In this document: one piece after another, positions 18,615 to 26,030 of the stretch | Layout: each line of letters opens with the position of its first letter | How positions within the stretch are numbered: the first letter of the stretch is position 1 | Assembly: GCF_015244675.1 (NCBI RefSeq) | Contig: NZ_JABCQO010000001.1 | Span: 124,001-188,000 of the forward strand | From: Gluconobacter cerevisiae | Lineage (GTDB): Bacteria > Pseudomonadota > Alphaproteobacteria > Acetobacterales > Acetobacteraceae | Reading direction: 5' to 3' | DNA length: 64,000 nucleotides | Notes under the pieces: generated by a model | What the model was told of the DNA's origin: nothing | The model's input: the letters and a program-made list of their open reading frames with translations, nothing else | The model's database searches: none | Program-made: the position numbers and the translations under genes

Positions 18615-20952
18615 GAAGTGTCGCCATGAAACTGCGCGGGGCGGCGGGGAAGTTGAACTGCCACTGACCGCTGGCACGCTCGTAATAATACCGGTTGGTC
18701 AGGTTCGTTGCATTCAACTGAAGCCGCAGATGACGGTTGAAGCGATACCCAGCCATGGCATCCACAGTCATGTAACCGCCCTGAATGGTCGTGGCATAAC
18801 TGCCGCGCAGATTGCTGTTCGCATCAATCCCCGCCCCCACGTTCAGACCTTTAAGAAAGCCGTCCTGCACATTGTAATGCACCCAGGATTTGAACATGTG
18901 GTGCGGAGAGAAAACCCCTCCGAAATCGCTGACCTTCGCGTTCGAGACCTTCGTATCCAGATAGGTATATCCGATGGATACGTCGAGCCCCGGCAGGATC
19001 TGGCCATCAACCTGCGCCTCCCAGCCCTGACGGCGGATCGGGCCAGTCGTGACATAGAACTGCGAATGATACGGGTCCTGCACCGGCTGGTTAATGCTTT
19101 CCATCCGAAAAAGCGCGGATGAGAGGTTCAGGCGTCCATGAAAATATTCAGCCTTGAACCCGGTTTCGACCTGATTGCCTTCCTGTGGCGCAAGACCGCC
19201 ACCCCCATAGGTCTGCCTGCCGACGGCGGGCGTGAAAATACTGGCATAGCTGGCGTACCAGGAGATGTTCGGCGTGATCTGGTAAACCGTTCCCAGATAG
19301 GGCGTGAGCTGCCCGCGCAGATCAGCCTGATTGATCCACTCCCCTTTCGGAGCAGGGGAAATTTTCTGAAGCTTCTCGTAATAACGCGAGACACGACCGC
19401 CCAAAATCAGGGACAAATGCCGGATTAACTCCAGCCGGAGTTGACCATAAAAACCCCACTGATAGGCATAGTCGTCCGTCCCGTATCCGTTCTTGTTCTG
19501 TATGTAGTCAAAGCAGCTTGCCGGAGGCTGGGGAACGGCATTGGTATTTTCGAGGCTGATATTATTGTAAATATTGTTGCAGTTCACGTTCGCATACTGC
19601 GTGATCTGCTCGTAGGAATTGTAGTTGAACCCGAACAGCGCGTGATGCGTCCTGTTGAGCAGTTTGAAACTGCCCTGCGCATAAACATCGGCGGAACGGG
19701 ACGTGTTGGAACCTTTATATTTGGAGATACCCTGATCCCGGTACTGAAGCGTTCCGGTCGCAGGATTCATTTTGTTCCAAGGCTCGTTGTAGAAAGTATT
19801 GTAGTCCTGATCATAGAACGTGGCGCGCGCCGTCGCCGTCCAATCGCCCCAGAGCTTCTGGGTGATGGACGCAATCGTCTGCTGCGTCATGTAGTTCGAA
19901 TACCCCCAGCTCTGGCTCGGGTTCGCATCCCGGTTGCCAGACCACAGGGTATTGGTCGTAGTCAGAGGCAAACCGTAATAAGGCGCCGTAATATCCTGCT
20001 GCTGGGCAGCATGAGAGACCATGAACGTCGTCGTGGGCGTGATGTCCCATTCCAGCGCGCCATAGGCCTGCCATTTGCGCGAATGGGAATATTTGTAGAA
20101 AAAATGATTGTCCTGATACAGATCCGCTGTCCGGAAACGCACGGTTTTTGAGCGGTTCAACGGGATGGTGATATCCGTGTCCACCCGATAATCGTCGAAA
20201 CTGCCCACGCTGGCCGATCCACCAGCGGCGAAGTCCATGCCGGGTTTCTTCGTCACCTGATTAACCACCCCGCCCGCGGCTCCCCCGCCCTGCAATAAGC
20301 CGGAGGAGCCGCGAAGCACCTCGATCCTGTCATACATCGACAGGTCGAAGGCCGCATTATTCAGCGTCCCGGCAGCGTTGGGCGTGCCATCAATGGACGT
20401 CGTGAGCTGGTATCCGCGTGAATAATAATTGGCATTGGCCGTCGAGCCGGGAAGCACGCGGATGCCGTTAATCTGACGCATCGCATCTGCCATCGTCAGC
20501 ATGTTGGAATCTTCCATGCGCTGCTGCGTGATGACCGAAATGGATTGCGGCACATCCTTGAGCGCCACGGGGCTTTTCCCCCAAACTTCAACGGCGGGTG
20601 CCGTATAGGTGTGATTGCTGCCCAGAACCTGAATGTTTTCCTCTGCCGCAGCCTCCAGATCCTCGGAAGAGCGAGACGCGGCTGCGGCAGACGTTGGAGC
20701 AGTGGCCGAAATGGGAGCCTTCGCAGACTGCGTGACAGGATTGTCCGAGTGGCGGGATACTGCGCAAGGCACAGGACGCGCCGCCTTGTGGGTAGCATGG
20801 CAAACAGACGGATGGTTTCTGGCACGCTCTACAACCGTATCAGCCAGCGCCGCAGGGCATGCGCCCGCCATCAGGCTGCCCCAGATCAGGGCGTGGTGGG
20901 AAATGGCGGGAAAGCCGAGCCGACGGCGAACTGAAATGCCATGCTGTGTCAT
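18601..20952 (-). CDS. TonB-dependent siderophore-type outer-membrane receptor in the copper cluster
   Basis: A receptor of 783 residues. A signal peptide (LMAGACPAALA) is followed by about 70 low-complexity Ala/Ser/His residues with two Cys, then the plug: VALKDVPQSISVITQQRMED and YDRIEVLRGSSGLLQGGGAAGGVVN. The 22-strand barrel ends in RSFMATLRANY, an aromatic terminus. The family usually imports ferric siderophores. Here it follows copZ by 120 bases and overlaps the ABC gene, inside the leftward copper gene run, so a copper complex is a possible substrate (inference). The start at 20952 gives a normal signal sequence; an ATG 33 bases upstream is also open. Confidence 0.9.
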   Translation of the reverse strand: MTQHGISVRRRLGFPAISHHALIWGSLMAGACPAALADTVVERARNHPSVCHATHKAARPVPCAVSRHSDNPVTQSAKAPISATAPTSAAAASRSSEDLEAAAEENIQVLGSNHTYTAPAVEVWGKSPVALKDVPQSISVITQQRMEDSNMLTMADAMRQINGIRVLPGSTANANYYSRGYQLTTSIDGTPNAAGTLNNAAFDLSMYDRIEVLRGSSGLLQGGGAAGGVVNQVTKKPGMDFAAGGSASVGSFDDYRVDTDITIPLNRSKTVRFRTADLYQDNHFFYKYSHSRKWQAYGALEWDITPTTTFMVSHAAQQQDITAPYYGLPLTTTNTLWSGNRDANPSQSWGYSNYMTQQTIASITQKLWGDWTATARATFYDQDYNTFYNEPWNKMNPATGTLQYRDQGISKYKGSNTSRSADVYAQGSFKLLNRTHHALFGFNYNSYEQITQYANVNCNNIYNNISLENTNAVPQPPASCFDYIQNKNGYGTDDYAYQWGFYGQLRLELIRHLSLILGGRVSRYYEKLQKISPAPKGEWINQADLRGQLTPYLGTVYQITPNISWYASYASIFTPAVGRQTYGGGGLAPQEGNQVETGFKAEYFHGRLNLSSALFRMESINQPVQDPYHSQFYVTTGPIRRQGWEAQVDGQILPGLDVSIGYTYLDTKVSNAKVSDFGGVFSPHHMFKSWVHYNVQDGFLKGLNVGAGIDANSNLRGSYATTIQGGYMTVDAMAGYRFNRHLRLQLNATNLTNRYYYERASGQWQFNFPAAPRSFMATLRANY

Positions 20953-21072
20953 AATGTCTGTCCTAAAGAGACATACCAGCCTCATGCAACAGCCCGTTCC
21001 ACGAAAAACATCGTGTCACGACATGAGACTGGCAATGAGACGCTCCTGCGCAGGAGGAAGCGTGCTCCGGCT

Positions 21073-21285
21073 TCAGGAAACGACGTCAAATCCCGTGTCT
21101 TCGACGACGTCCCTGAACGCTGCGGGCGAAACATGCGTGGGGTCATAAGAGACCGTCACCTTGCCGCCATCCAGCACGATATCGACGCCCGTCACGCCGT
21201 TTACCGCTTCAAGAGCGCGGTGAAGCTTACCCGAACACCCGTTGCAGGACATACCCTCGACCGTCATGTGCGCTGTTTCTGGCAT
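21073..21285 (-). CDS. copZ: Heavy-metal-associated copper chaperone (CopZ-like)
   Basis: A 70-residue HMA-domain protein with the Cu(I) site MSCNGC at residues 12-17 and the usual beta-alpha-beta-beta-alpha-beta length. It would hand Cu(I) to CopA or CsoR. It is the first gene of the leftward set (copZ, TonB receptor, ABC, copA), and an inverted repeat of CsoR-operator type lies 50 bases upstream. Confidence 0.93.
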   Translation of the reverse strand: MPETAHMTVEGMSCNGCSGKLHRALEAVNGVTGVDIVLDGGKVTVSYDPTHVSPAAFRDVVEDTGFDVVS

Positions 21286-21334
21286 GTCACGAAATCCTTG
21301 AAAGAGAGATATCCCCCCGGCAATGACATATTCA

Positions 21335-21353
21335 CATACGATGCGGGGGTATG
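21335..21353. promoter_or_regulatory. CsoR-type operator candidate in the copZ promoter
   Basis: CATACGATGCGGGGGTATG has perfect CATAC/GTATG arms around a G-tract, the arrangement of CsoR operators. It lies 50 bases upstream of copZ. Confidence 0.6.
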
Positions 21354-21423
21354 GTTTATATCACTATTAATTATAAAACGATTCTGGCAATAGTTTTTAT
21401 TTAACTAATTTAATATGTTATAT

Positions 21424-21440
21424 ATACCGCGCTGGGGTAT
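21424..21440. promoter_or_regulatory. CsoR-type operator candidate, middle site
   Basis: ATACCGCGCTGGGGTAT has perfect ATACC/GGTAT arms with a 7-base spacer. It sits midway in the AT-rich divergent promoter region. Confidence 0.55.
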
Positions 21441-21507
21441 GTGGTTTCATATTGATTTCGAAACATATCTGACAAACCCTTTTTCAGGCACGGAAAAATA
21501 ATCTTTT

Positions 21508-21530
21508 CCTATTCCCCGGCTGGGTATAGG
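21508..21530. promoter_or_regulatory. CsoR-type operator candidate before the oxidase operon
   Basis: A 23-base near-perfect palindrome, CCTATTCCC and GGGTATAGG around CGGCT with one mismatch between the arms. The right arm contains TATAGG, which could be a -10 element, about 60 bases before the first gene of the rightward operon. Confidence 0.6.
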
Positions 21531-21589
21531 ATTAGATCAGATTCGAACGATGAATCGCTCCGTTTCTTCCCCTTCTGTGGTGATTTCTG

Positions 21590-21982
21590 ATGGTCAGGAC
21601 ACATGCCCGGATCTGGATCGGCCTGCTGGCCTGCCTGCTCATGCAGGTGGGGCTGCTGCTCGGCGCATCCACCGCGCAGGCCAGATCTGAAGCTCCCCAT
21701 ATGGCCATGACGATGCATCACATGGCCCATCACCAGAAGCCGGATGCCACTGATTGCTGCAAAACCTCAGCATTCCATGCGATCCCTCATCCGCAGCAAT
21801 CTTCCGAAGGCTGCTGCCACACGCATGTGGTTTCAGCCGACCCCATGCTGACAATGGCGTCCGTCCACCCGTCCGGCCCAGCCCATACGGCCGCGCGCAT
21901 CTTTGCCTCCGGGCTGCAAAACCGCTTCAGCGGCACGGACTGGATCCCCGCCTCACCGCCTCCAAAACCCCGCGCAATCTGA
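21590..21982 (+). CDS. Small secreted His/Met/Cys-rich protein, putative copper binder
   Basis: A 130-residue protein with an N-terminal signal segment (IGLLACLLMQVGLLLGASTAQA). The mature part has metal-ligand clusters: MAMTMHHMAHH, two Cys pairs (DCCKTS and EGCCHTH) and a Pro-rich end (DWIPASPPPKP). I do not recognise a named family. Similar small proteins precede CopA/CopB genes in other proteobacteria, and position behind the copper operator supports periplasmic copper handling (inference). It lies 87 bases before the oxidase gene. Confidence 0.7.
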   Translation: MVRTHARIWIGLLACLLMQVGLLLGASTAQARSEAPHMAMTMHHMAHHQKPDATDCCKTSAFHAIPHPQQSSEGCCHTHVVSADPMLTMASVHPSGPAHTAARIFASGLQNRFSGTDWIPASPPPKPRAI

Positions 21983-22069
21983 CACACGCCTGACCGGCGT
22001 GGACCCGTCCTGCTGCCCGAAATGGGCATTCAGGGCCTGACCTTCTGTCATTTTCGCGGATTTATCCTC

Positions 22070-23893
22070 ATGACCTCTCCGTCCCGCTCCCGGGACGGCC
22101 TGACACGACGGCGTTTCGTGACGGGGTTCGGCTCAGGCGGCCTGCTGGCAGCCCTGCCCCGAACCTCACATGCGCTCTCCTCAACGGCCGTTCCCATCAG
22201 GGCCTCTTCGGGCATCATACCCCCCCACCCTTCTGACCGGTGGGATCTGAAGGTCGGCCACACGCGCATTTCGCTCGATGGCAAAACCATGCACGCCCCG
22301 ACTGTCGGCGGCACGGTGCCCGGACCGATCCTGCGCTTCAAACAGGGCGATACCGTCAGCATCAACGTAACCAATACGCTGGATGAACCGACCTCAATCC
22401 ACTGGCACGGCATCCGCACACCCGCGAACATGGACGGCGTCCCGGGACTGAGCTTTGGCGGCATCGCCCCCGGCGAGACCTTCACCTATCGCTTCAAACT
22501 CCATCAAAGCGGCACCTACTGGTATCACAGCCATTCAGGAATGCAGGAAGCGATGGGCCTGTATGGCGCGATGGTGATCGACCCGCGCCGCCCGGACCCG
22601 AACACCTGCGACCGCGATTACGTCATTTTCCTCGCCGAATGGACGGATGTCATGCCCCATGACATCGTCAGCAACCTCAAGATGCAGGACGATTATTACG
22701 TCTTCCGGCAGCGCACGGCGGCGTCCTTCCCGAAAGAAGCGCGCGAAGCCGGAAGTGCGGGTGCGGCCCTCGCGGACCGTCTGGCCTGGTCGAAAATGCG
22801 CATGGCCGCGACCGACATCGCAGACGTCTCAGGCGCGATTTACACCTACACGCTGAACGGCCACGCCCCGGACATGAACTGGAGCGGCCTGTTCCGGCCC
22901 GGCGAAAAAGTGCGCCTGCGCTTCATCAACGGCTCGACCATGACGTTCTTCGACATCCGGATTCCGGGCCTCGAAATGCTGGTCGTACAGGCGGACGGCA
23001 ACGATATCGAACCCGTTCCGGTGGACGAATTCCGCATCGGCGTGGCAGAAAGCTATGACGTCATTGTCCAACCGAAGGACGAGCGCGCCTATGCCATTTT
23101 CGCCCAGAGCGAAGACCGCACCGGTTACGCAAGCGGCACGCTCGCCCCCCGCGAAGGCATGATCGCTCCCTTGCCGCCGATGGACCCGCGCCCGGTCCGC
23201 ACCATGGTGGACATGGGCATGGGGAACATGAAGCCCGGTGAAAGCATGAAGGACATGGAGATGTCCGAAGACATGTCGGGCATGAAAATGGATGGCGACA
23301 TGGCCGGAATGGGCATCCCCGGCATGAACATGAAAGGCATGGATATGAGCCACATGGCCATGCCGAAGATGGAAGTGGACGATCCCGGCCCGCCGCCCAT
23401 CAATGTCGAAAACCAGATGCGCGCTATGATGCCCATCGACCGAACCGGCAGCCCCGGCGACGGACTGGAAAACAACGGCCGCCGCGTCCTGAACTACAGA
23501 CAGCTCCGCGCCACACGTCCCGGAGCGGACCTGCGACCGCCAACTCGGGAAATCATCCTGCATCTGACCGGCAACATGGAGCGCTATATCTGGGGCTTCA
23601 ACGGTCGGAAGTTCTCGGAATCCGGGCCGATCCGCCTCAAACTTGGCGAGCGCGTGCGTTTTACGCTCATCAACGACACCATGATGGAACACCCGATCCA
23701 TCTGCACGGTCTGTGGAGCGAACTTGAAAACGGTCAGGGCGATTACCGCCCCTACAAGCACACCATCATTTCCCAGCCGGGCTCGAAACTGAGCTATCTC
23801 GTGACGGCCGATACCCCCGGCATGTGGGCGTATCACTGCCACCTGATATATCACATGGATCTGGGCATGTTCCGCACGGTGATCGTGGCATGA
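22070..23893 (+). CDS. Copper-resistance multicopper oxidase (CopA/PcoA family)
   Basis: A periplasmic multicopper oxidase of 607 residues. A twin-arginine signal (RRRFV, residues 13-17) directs folded export. Copper ligands: HWHG (H111, H113), WYHSHSG near 150, HPIHLHG near 545 and HCHLIYHMDLGM near the C terminus, completing type 1, 2 and 3 sites. Residues ~379-437 form a Met-rich Cu(I)-binding loop (repeated MxxM, GMNMKGMDM). The family oxidises Cu(I) and binds copper. An ATG 48 bases upstream is in frame; the one at 22070 gives a proper Tat signal. Stop overlaps copB. Confidence 0.95.
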   Translation: MTSPSRSRDGLTRRRFVTGFGSGGLLAALPRTSHALSSTAVPIRASSGIIPPHPSDRWDLKVGHTRISLDGKTMHAPTVGGTVPGPILRFKQGDTVSINVTNTLDEPTSIHWHGIRTPANMDGVPGLSFGGIAPGETFTYRFKLHQSGTYWYHSHSGMQEAMGLYGAMVIDPRRPDPNTCDRDYVIFLAEWTDVMPHDIVSNLKMQDDYYVFRQRTAASFPKEAREAGSAGAALADRLAWSKMRMAATDIADVSGAIYTYTLNGHAPDMNWSGLFRPGEKVRLRFINGSTMTFFDIRIPGLEMLVVQADGNDIEPVPVDEFRIGVAESYDVIVQPKDERAYAIFAQSEDRTGYASGTLAPREGMIAPLPPMDPRPVRTMVDMGMGNMKPGESMKDMEMSEDMSGMKMDGDMAGMGIPGMNMKGMDMSHMAMPKMEVDDPGPPPINVENQMRAMMPIDRTGSPGDGLENNGRRVLNYRQLRATRPGADLRPPTREIILHLTGNMERYIWGFNGRKFSESGPIRLKLGERVRFTLINDTMMEHPIHLHGLWSELENGQGDYRPYKHTIISQPGSKLSYLVTADTPGMWAYHCHLIYHMDLGMFRTVIVA

Positions 23894-24663
23894 AACACGC
23901 CCTTTCTCTCGTGCTTCTGTCCATTCTCGCCCTATCCGGCACGGCCCGCGCCGACCAGCCGGTCTATCACGCTGCCGATGCGCCGGAAGCGACCCCTGTC
24001 GTCTATATCGGCAACATCAAGCCCGCCATGGATCAGGGCACTTGGCTGCATGGCATCTTCAACCAGCTTGAAGGCCGCTATGCCCCCGGCGAGACCGATT
24101 TCCGCTGGGATGGGGAAGCGTGGTTCGGGGGCGACTACAACAAGATCTGGCTCAAATCCGAAGGCACGCTGGAAAAAGGCCGCCTGAGCGATGGCGACCA
24201 CGAACTGCTCTATACACGCTCGATTTCGTCCTACTGGAACCTACAGGGCGGCGTGCGCATGGACCTTGATGACGGTCCAACCCGCACCTGGGGCGCGTTC
24301 GGCATTGAAGGTCTGGCGCTGTACGAATTCGAGTTCGAAGCCACAGCCTATGTCAGCGACCGCGGACGTTTCGCCGCTCGCGTGGAGGGGTCTTACGACT
24401 TCCTGCTGACCAACCGCCTGATCCTTCAGCCACAGGCCGAGTTCAATTTCTACACGAAACCCGACACAGGACGGCAGGCTGGCGCCGGATTGTCTGACGT
24501 CGATGCAGGTCTGCGCCTGCGATACGAACTCTGGCGGAAATTCGCGCCCTATGTGGCCGTAACCTACTCCGGATATCTCACACAGGCCCGCCGGATCGCC
24601 CGTGACCAGCACGACGATACCGGCTCCGTCCGCTTCAGCCTCGGCGTCCGAAGCTGGTTCTGA
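23890..24663 (+). CDS. copB: Copper-resistance outer-membrane protein CopB
   Basis: A 257-residue CopB/PcoB-family protein: signal peptide (LLSILALSGTARA), then a short linker without the long Met-rich region seen in Pseudomonas CopB, then an outer-membrane barrel (FNQLEGRYAPGETDFRWDGEAWFGGDYNKIWLKSEG, conserved in the family) ending in GVRSWF. It overlaps the oxidase by ATGA, so the two are translationally coupled. It is thought to bind copper or gate its passage at the outer membrane. Confidence 0.93.
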   Translation: MKHALSLVLLSILALSGTARADQPVYHAADAPEATPVVYIGNIKPAMDQGTWLHGIFNQLEGRYAPGETDFRWDGEAWFGGDYNKIWLKSEGTLEKGRLSDGDHELLYTRSISSYWNLQGGVRMDLDDGPTRTWGAFGIEGLALYEFEFEATAYVSDRGRFAARVEGSYDFLLTNRLILQPQAEFNFYTKPDTGRQAGAGLSDVDAGLRLRYELWRKFAPYVAVTYSGYLTQARRIARDQHDDTGSVRFSLGVRSWF

Positions 24664-24692
24664 TCCCCACACATTCAGGAAAGTCCCTTATC

Positions 24693-24995
24693 ATGCGCAA
24701 GATCCTCCTCGCATTGGCCGCCCTTCTCGCAACCAGCACGGCCTCTGCCGATCCCTCCATGCCGGACATGGACATGAGCGGCAAAAACGCCATGACCATG
24801 CCATCCCCCAGAACGCAGGACCCGATGGCTGGCCTCAGCATGGATCAGCAGATGGTCCTGTGCGCGCATCTGGAGGCGCTCAGCAAACAGAACAGTCCGC
24901 TGACGCCGAAAATGAAGCAGCAGCGTGCCGCCTGTCAGAAAATGGATATGGGCATGGCAAATCAATCCGCCCCCAGCGAAACACTGGACCGCTGA
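24693..24995 (+). CDS. Small secreted Met-rich protein
   Basis: A 100-residue protein with a clear signal peptide (ILLALAALLATSTASA). The mature part has a Met-rich start (SMPDMDMSGKNAMTM), two Cys about 27 residues apart (VLCAHLE and RAACQKM) and a MDMGM end. It has no recognised family. It follows copB by 29 bases with an AGGAAAG site, and most likely binds periplasmic copper (inference). It converges on csoR. Confidence 0.7.
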   Translation: MRKILLALAALLATSTASADPSMPDMDMSGKNAMTMPSPRTQDPMAGLSMDQQMVLCAHLEALSKQNSPLTPKMKQQRAACQKMDMGMANQSAPSETLDR

Positions 24996-24999
24996 TTCT

Positions 25000-25341
25000 T
25001 CAGCGGATCATCCGGCGAACGACCTGGAGAAGCTCGTCAATGGCGTCTTCTCCACCGTCTTCCTGTACCGCACGGCGCACGCAACCATTGGCGTGGGACG
25101 ACAGGATCTGGATAGACACCCCGTCCAGCGCCGATTTGATGGCAGAGATCTGGGTCAGGATATCTACGCAATAACGATCGTTCTCGATCATGTTGAGAAC
25201 ACCGCCGACCTGTCCTTCGATCCGGCGGACGCGGTTTGTCAGGGCTTTCTTGCGCGGCTGCTCAACACGACGGCCGTCATCATCCAGCGGTGTGCAGTTC
25301 TCGCAGACATCCACTGCGTGTTCATTTCGGGATAGTGCCAT
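25000..25341 (-). CDS. csoR: CsoR-family copper-sensing repressor
   Basis: A 113-residue DUF156-family regulator. The Cu(I) ligands C58, H83 and C87 (RYCVD, SSHANGC) have the C-x24-H-x3-C spacing of CsoR, with Y57 adjacent. An N-terminal extension carries an extra C13-x-x-C16. Apo-CsoR represses copper genes and releases DNA on Cu(I) binding. It ends 4 bases from the Met-rich gene on the opposite strand. The targets are probably the inverted repeats before copZ and the oxidase operon; no such repeat was seen before csoR itself. Confidence 0.88.
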   Translation of the reverse strand: MALSRNEHAVDVCENCTPLDDDGRRVEQPRKKALTNRVRRIEGQVGGVLNMIENDRYCVDILTQISAIKSALDGVSIQILSSHANGCVRRAVQEDGGEDAIDELLQVVRRMIR

Positions 25342-25676
25342 TACTGGATCCGCCCTTTAGTCAGACATCCGAACATCACTTATGGGTCCATGTCCGCCCA
25401 TCCGGGCGCGCCTTTCGAACGCCCCCATCGCGCGTGTATATGCCCCGCTGCATCGGGAATTGCCAGTGCACAGACACCGGTCCGCCTTTTCCTGATCGAA
25501 AAAAAACCGAGTCTCCCGCAGGAAAGCAGGCTTCCTCTTACGTCAGTAAGGTGCGGATATTCCCTTCCAATGCCGGATGTTACTCCGACATACGTCTCGT
25601 CATCGGGGTTTTTCGTAAAATTTATTATAAAATCCGGCGATTTCTCCAGTCTCGCACCGCCCCTGGGACTGCACTT
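25342..25676. other. Intergenic region between csoR and feoAB
   Basis: No convincing gene. Open frames here lack ribosome sites and recognisable sequence. It must hold the csoR promoter and upstream part of the feo promoter; an AT-rich patch lies near 25612-25640. Confidence 0.5.
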
Positions 25677-25678
25677 GA

Positions 25679-25693
25679 TGCAAATCATTCTCA
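25679..25693 (+). promoter_or_regulatory. Fur-like box before feoAB
   Basis: TGCAAATCATTCTCA matches the 7-1-7 Fur inverted repeat (TGATAATCATTATCA) at 12 of 15 positions. It is about 90 bases before feoA, a standard place for iron-dependent repression. Confidence 0.6.
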
Positions 25694-25781
25694 CTCCCCT
25701 TCCCGGACGGGCCGGATGCGCCTATCTAGAACAGAGGACGGAGCCTGTGAGCGTCCGCCACACCACCGGGGTACGGAACTG

Positions 25782-26024
25782 ATGTTGTATCTGGATACAC
25801 TGCCCAAGGGCGGACATGCCGTGATCGAGAAGGTCGAACAGCGTGCGCCTCTGGACCCGATCGCCACACGCCTCGGCGAACTGGGCTTCGTGCCCGGAGA
25901 AGCCGTACAGGTCGTCGCGACCGGCCCGATGGGCAAGGATCCGATTGCAGTGCGTCTGGGCACATCACGTTTTGCCCTGCGCCGTGGCGAAGCTGCCCGC
26001 GTGGGCCTGCGGACCGTTTCCTGA
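25782..26024 (+). CDS. feoA: Ferrous iron transport protein FeoA
   Basis: An 80-residue SH3-like cytoplasmic protein that assists FeoB. Family features are RLGELGFVPGEAVQVVATGPMGKDPIAVRLG and the ALRRGEAARV end. The frame is open much further upstream, but the ATG at 25782 matches the family N terminus and has GGA nearby. feoB begins 6 bases downstream. Confidence 0.92.
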   Translation: MLYLDTLPKGGHAVIEKVEQRAPLDPIATRLGELGFVPGEAVQVVATGPMGKDPIAVRLGTSRFALRRGEAARVGLRTVS

Positions 26025-26030
26025 CACCCC

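Noticed and set aside
21043-21056. CTCCTGCGCAGGAG palindrome between copZ and the TonB receptor as a terminator
   Set aside because: Only a 5-bp stem with a 4-base loop and no T-run on either strand; a functional terminator is not supported.
25342-25781. Open frames running into feoA from upstream
   Set aside because: The translation has no conserved sequence; FeoA family length and start are satisfied by the ATG at 25782.
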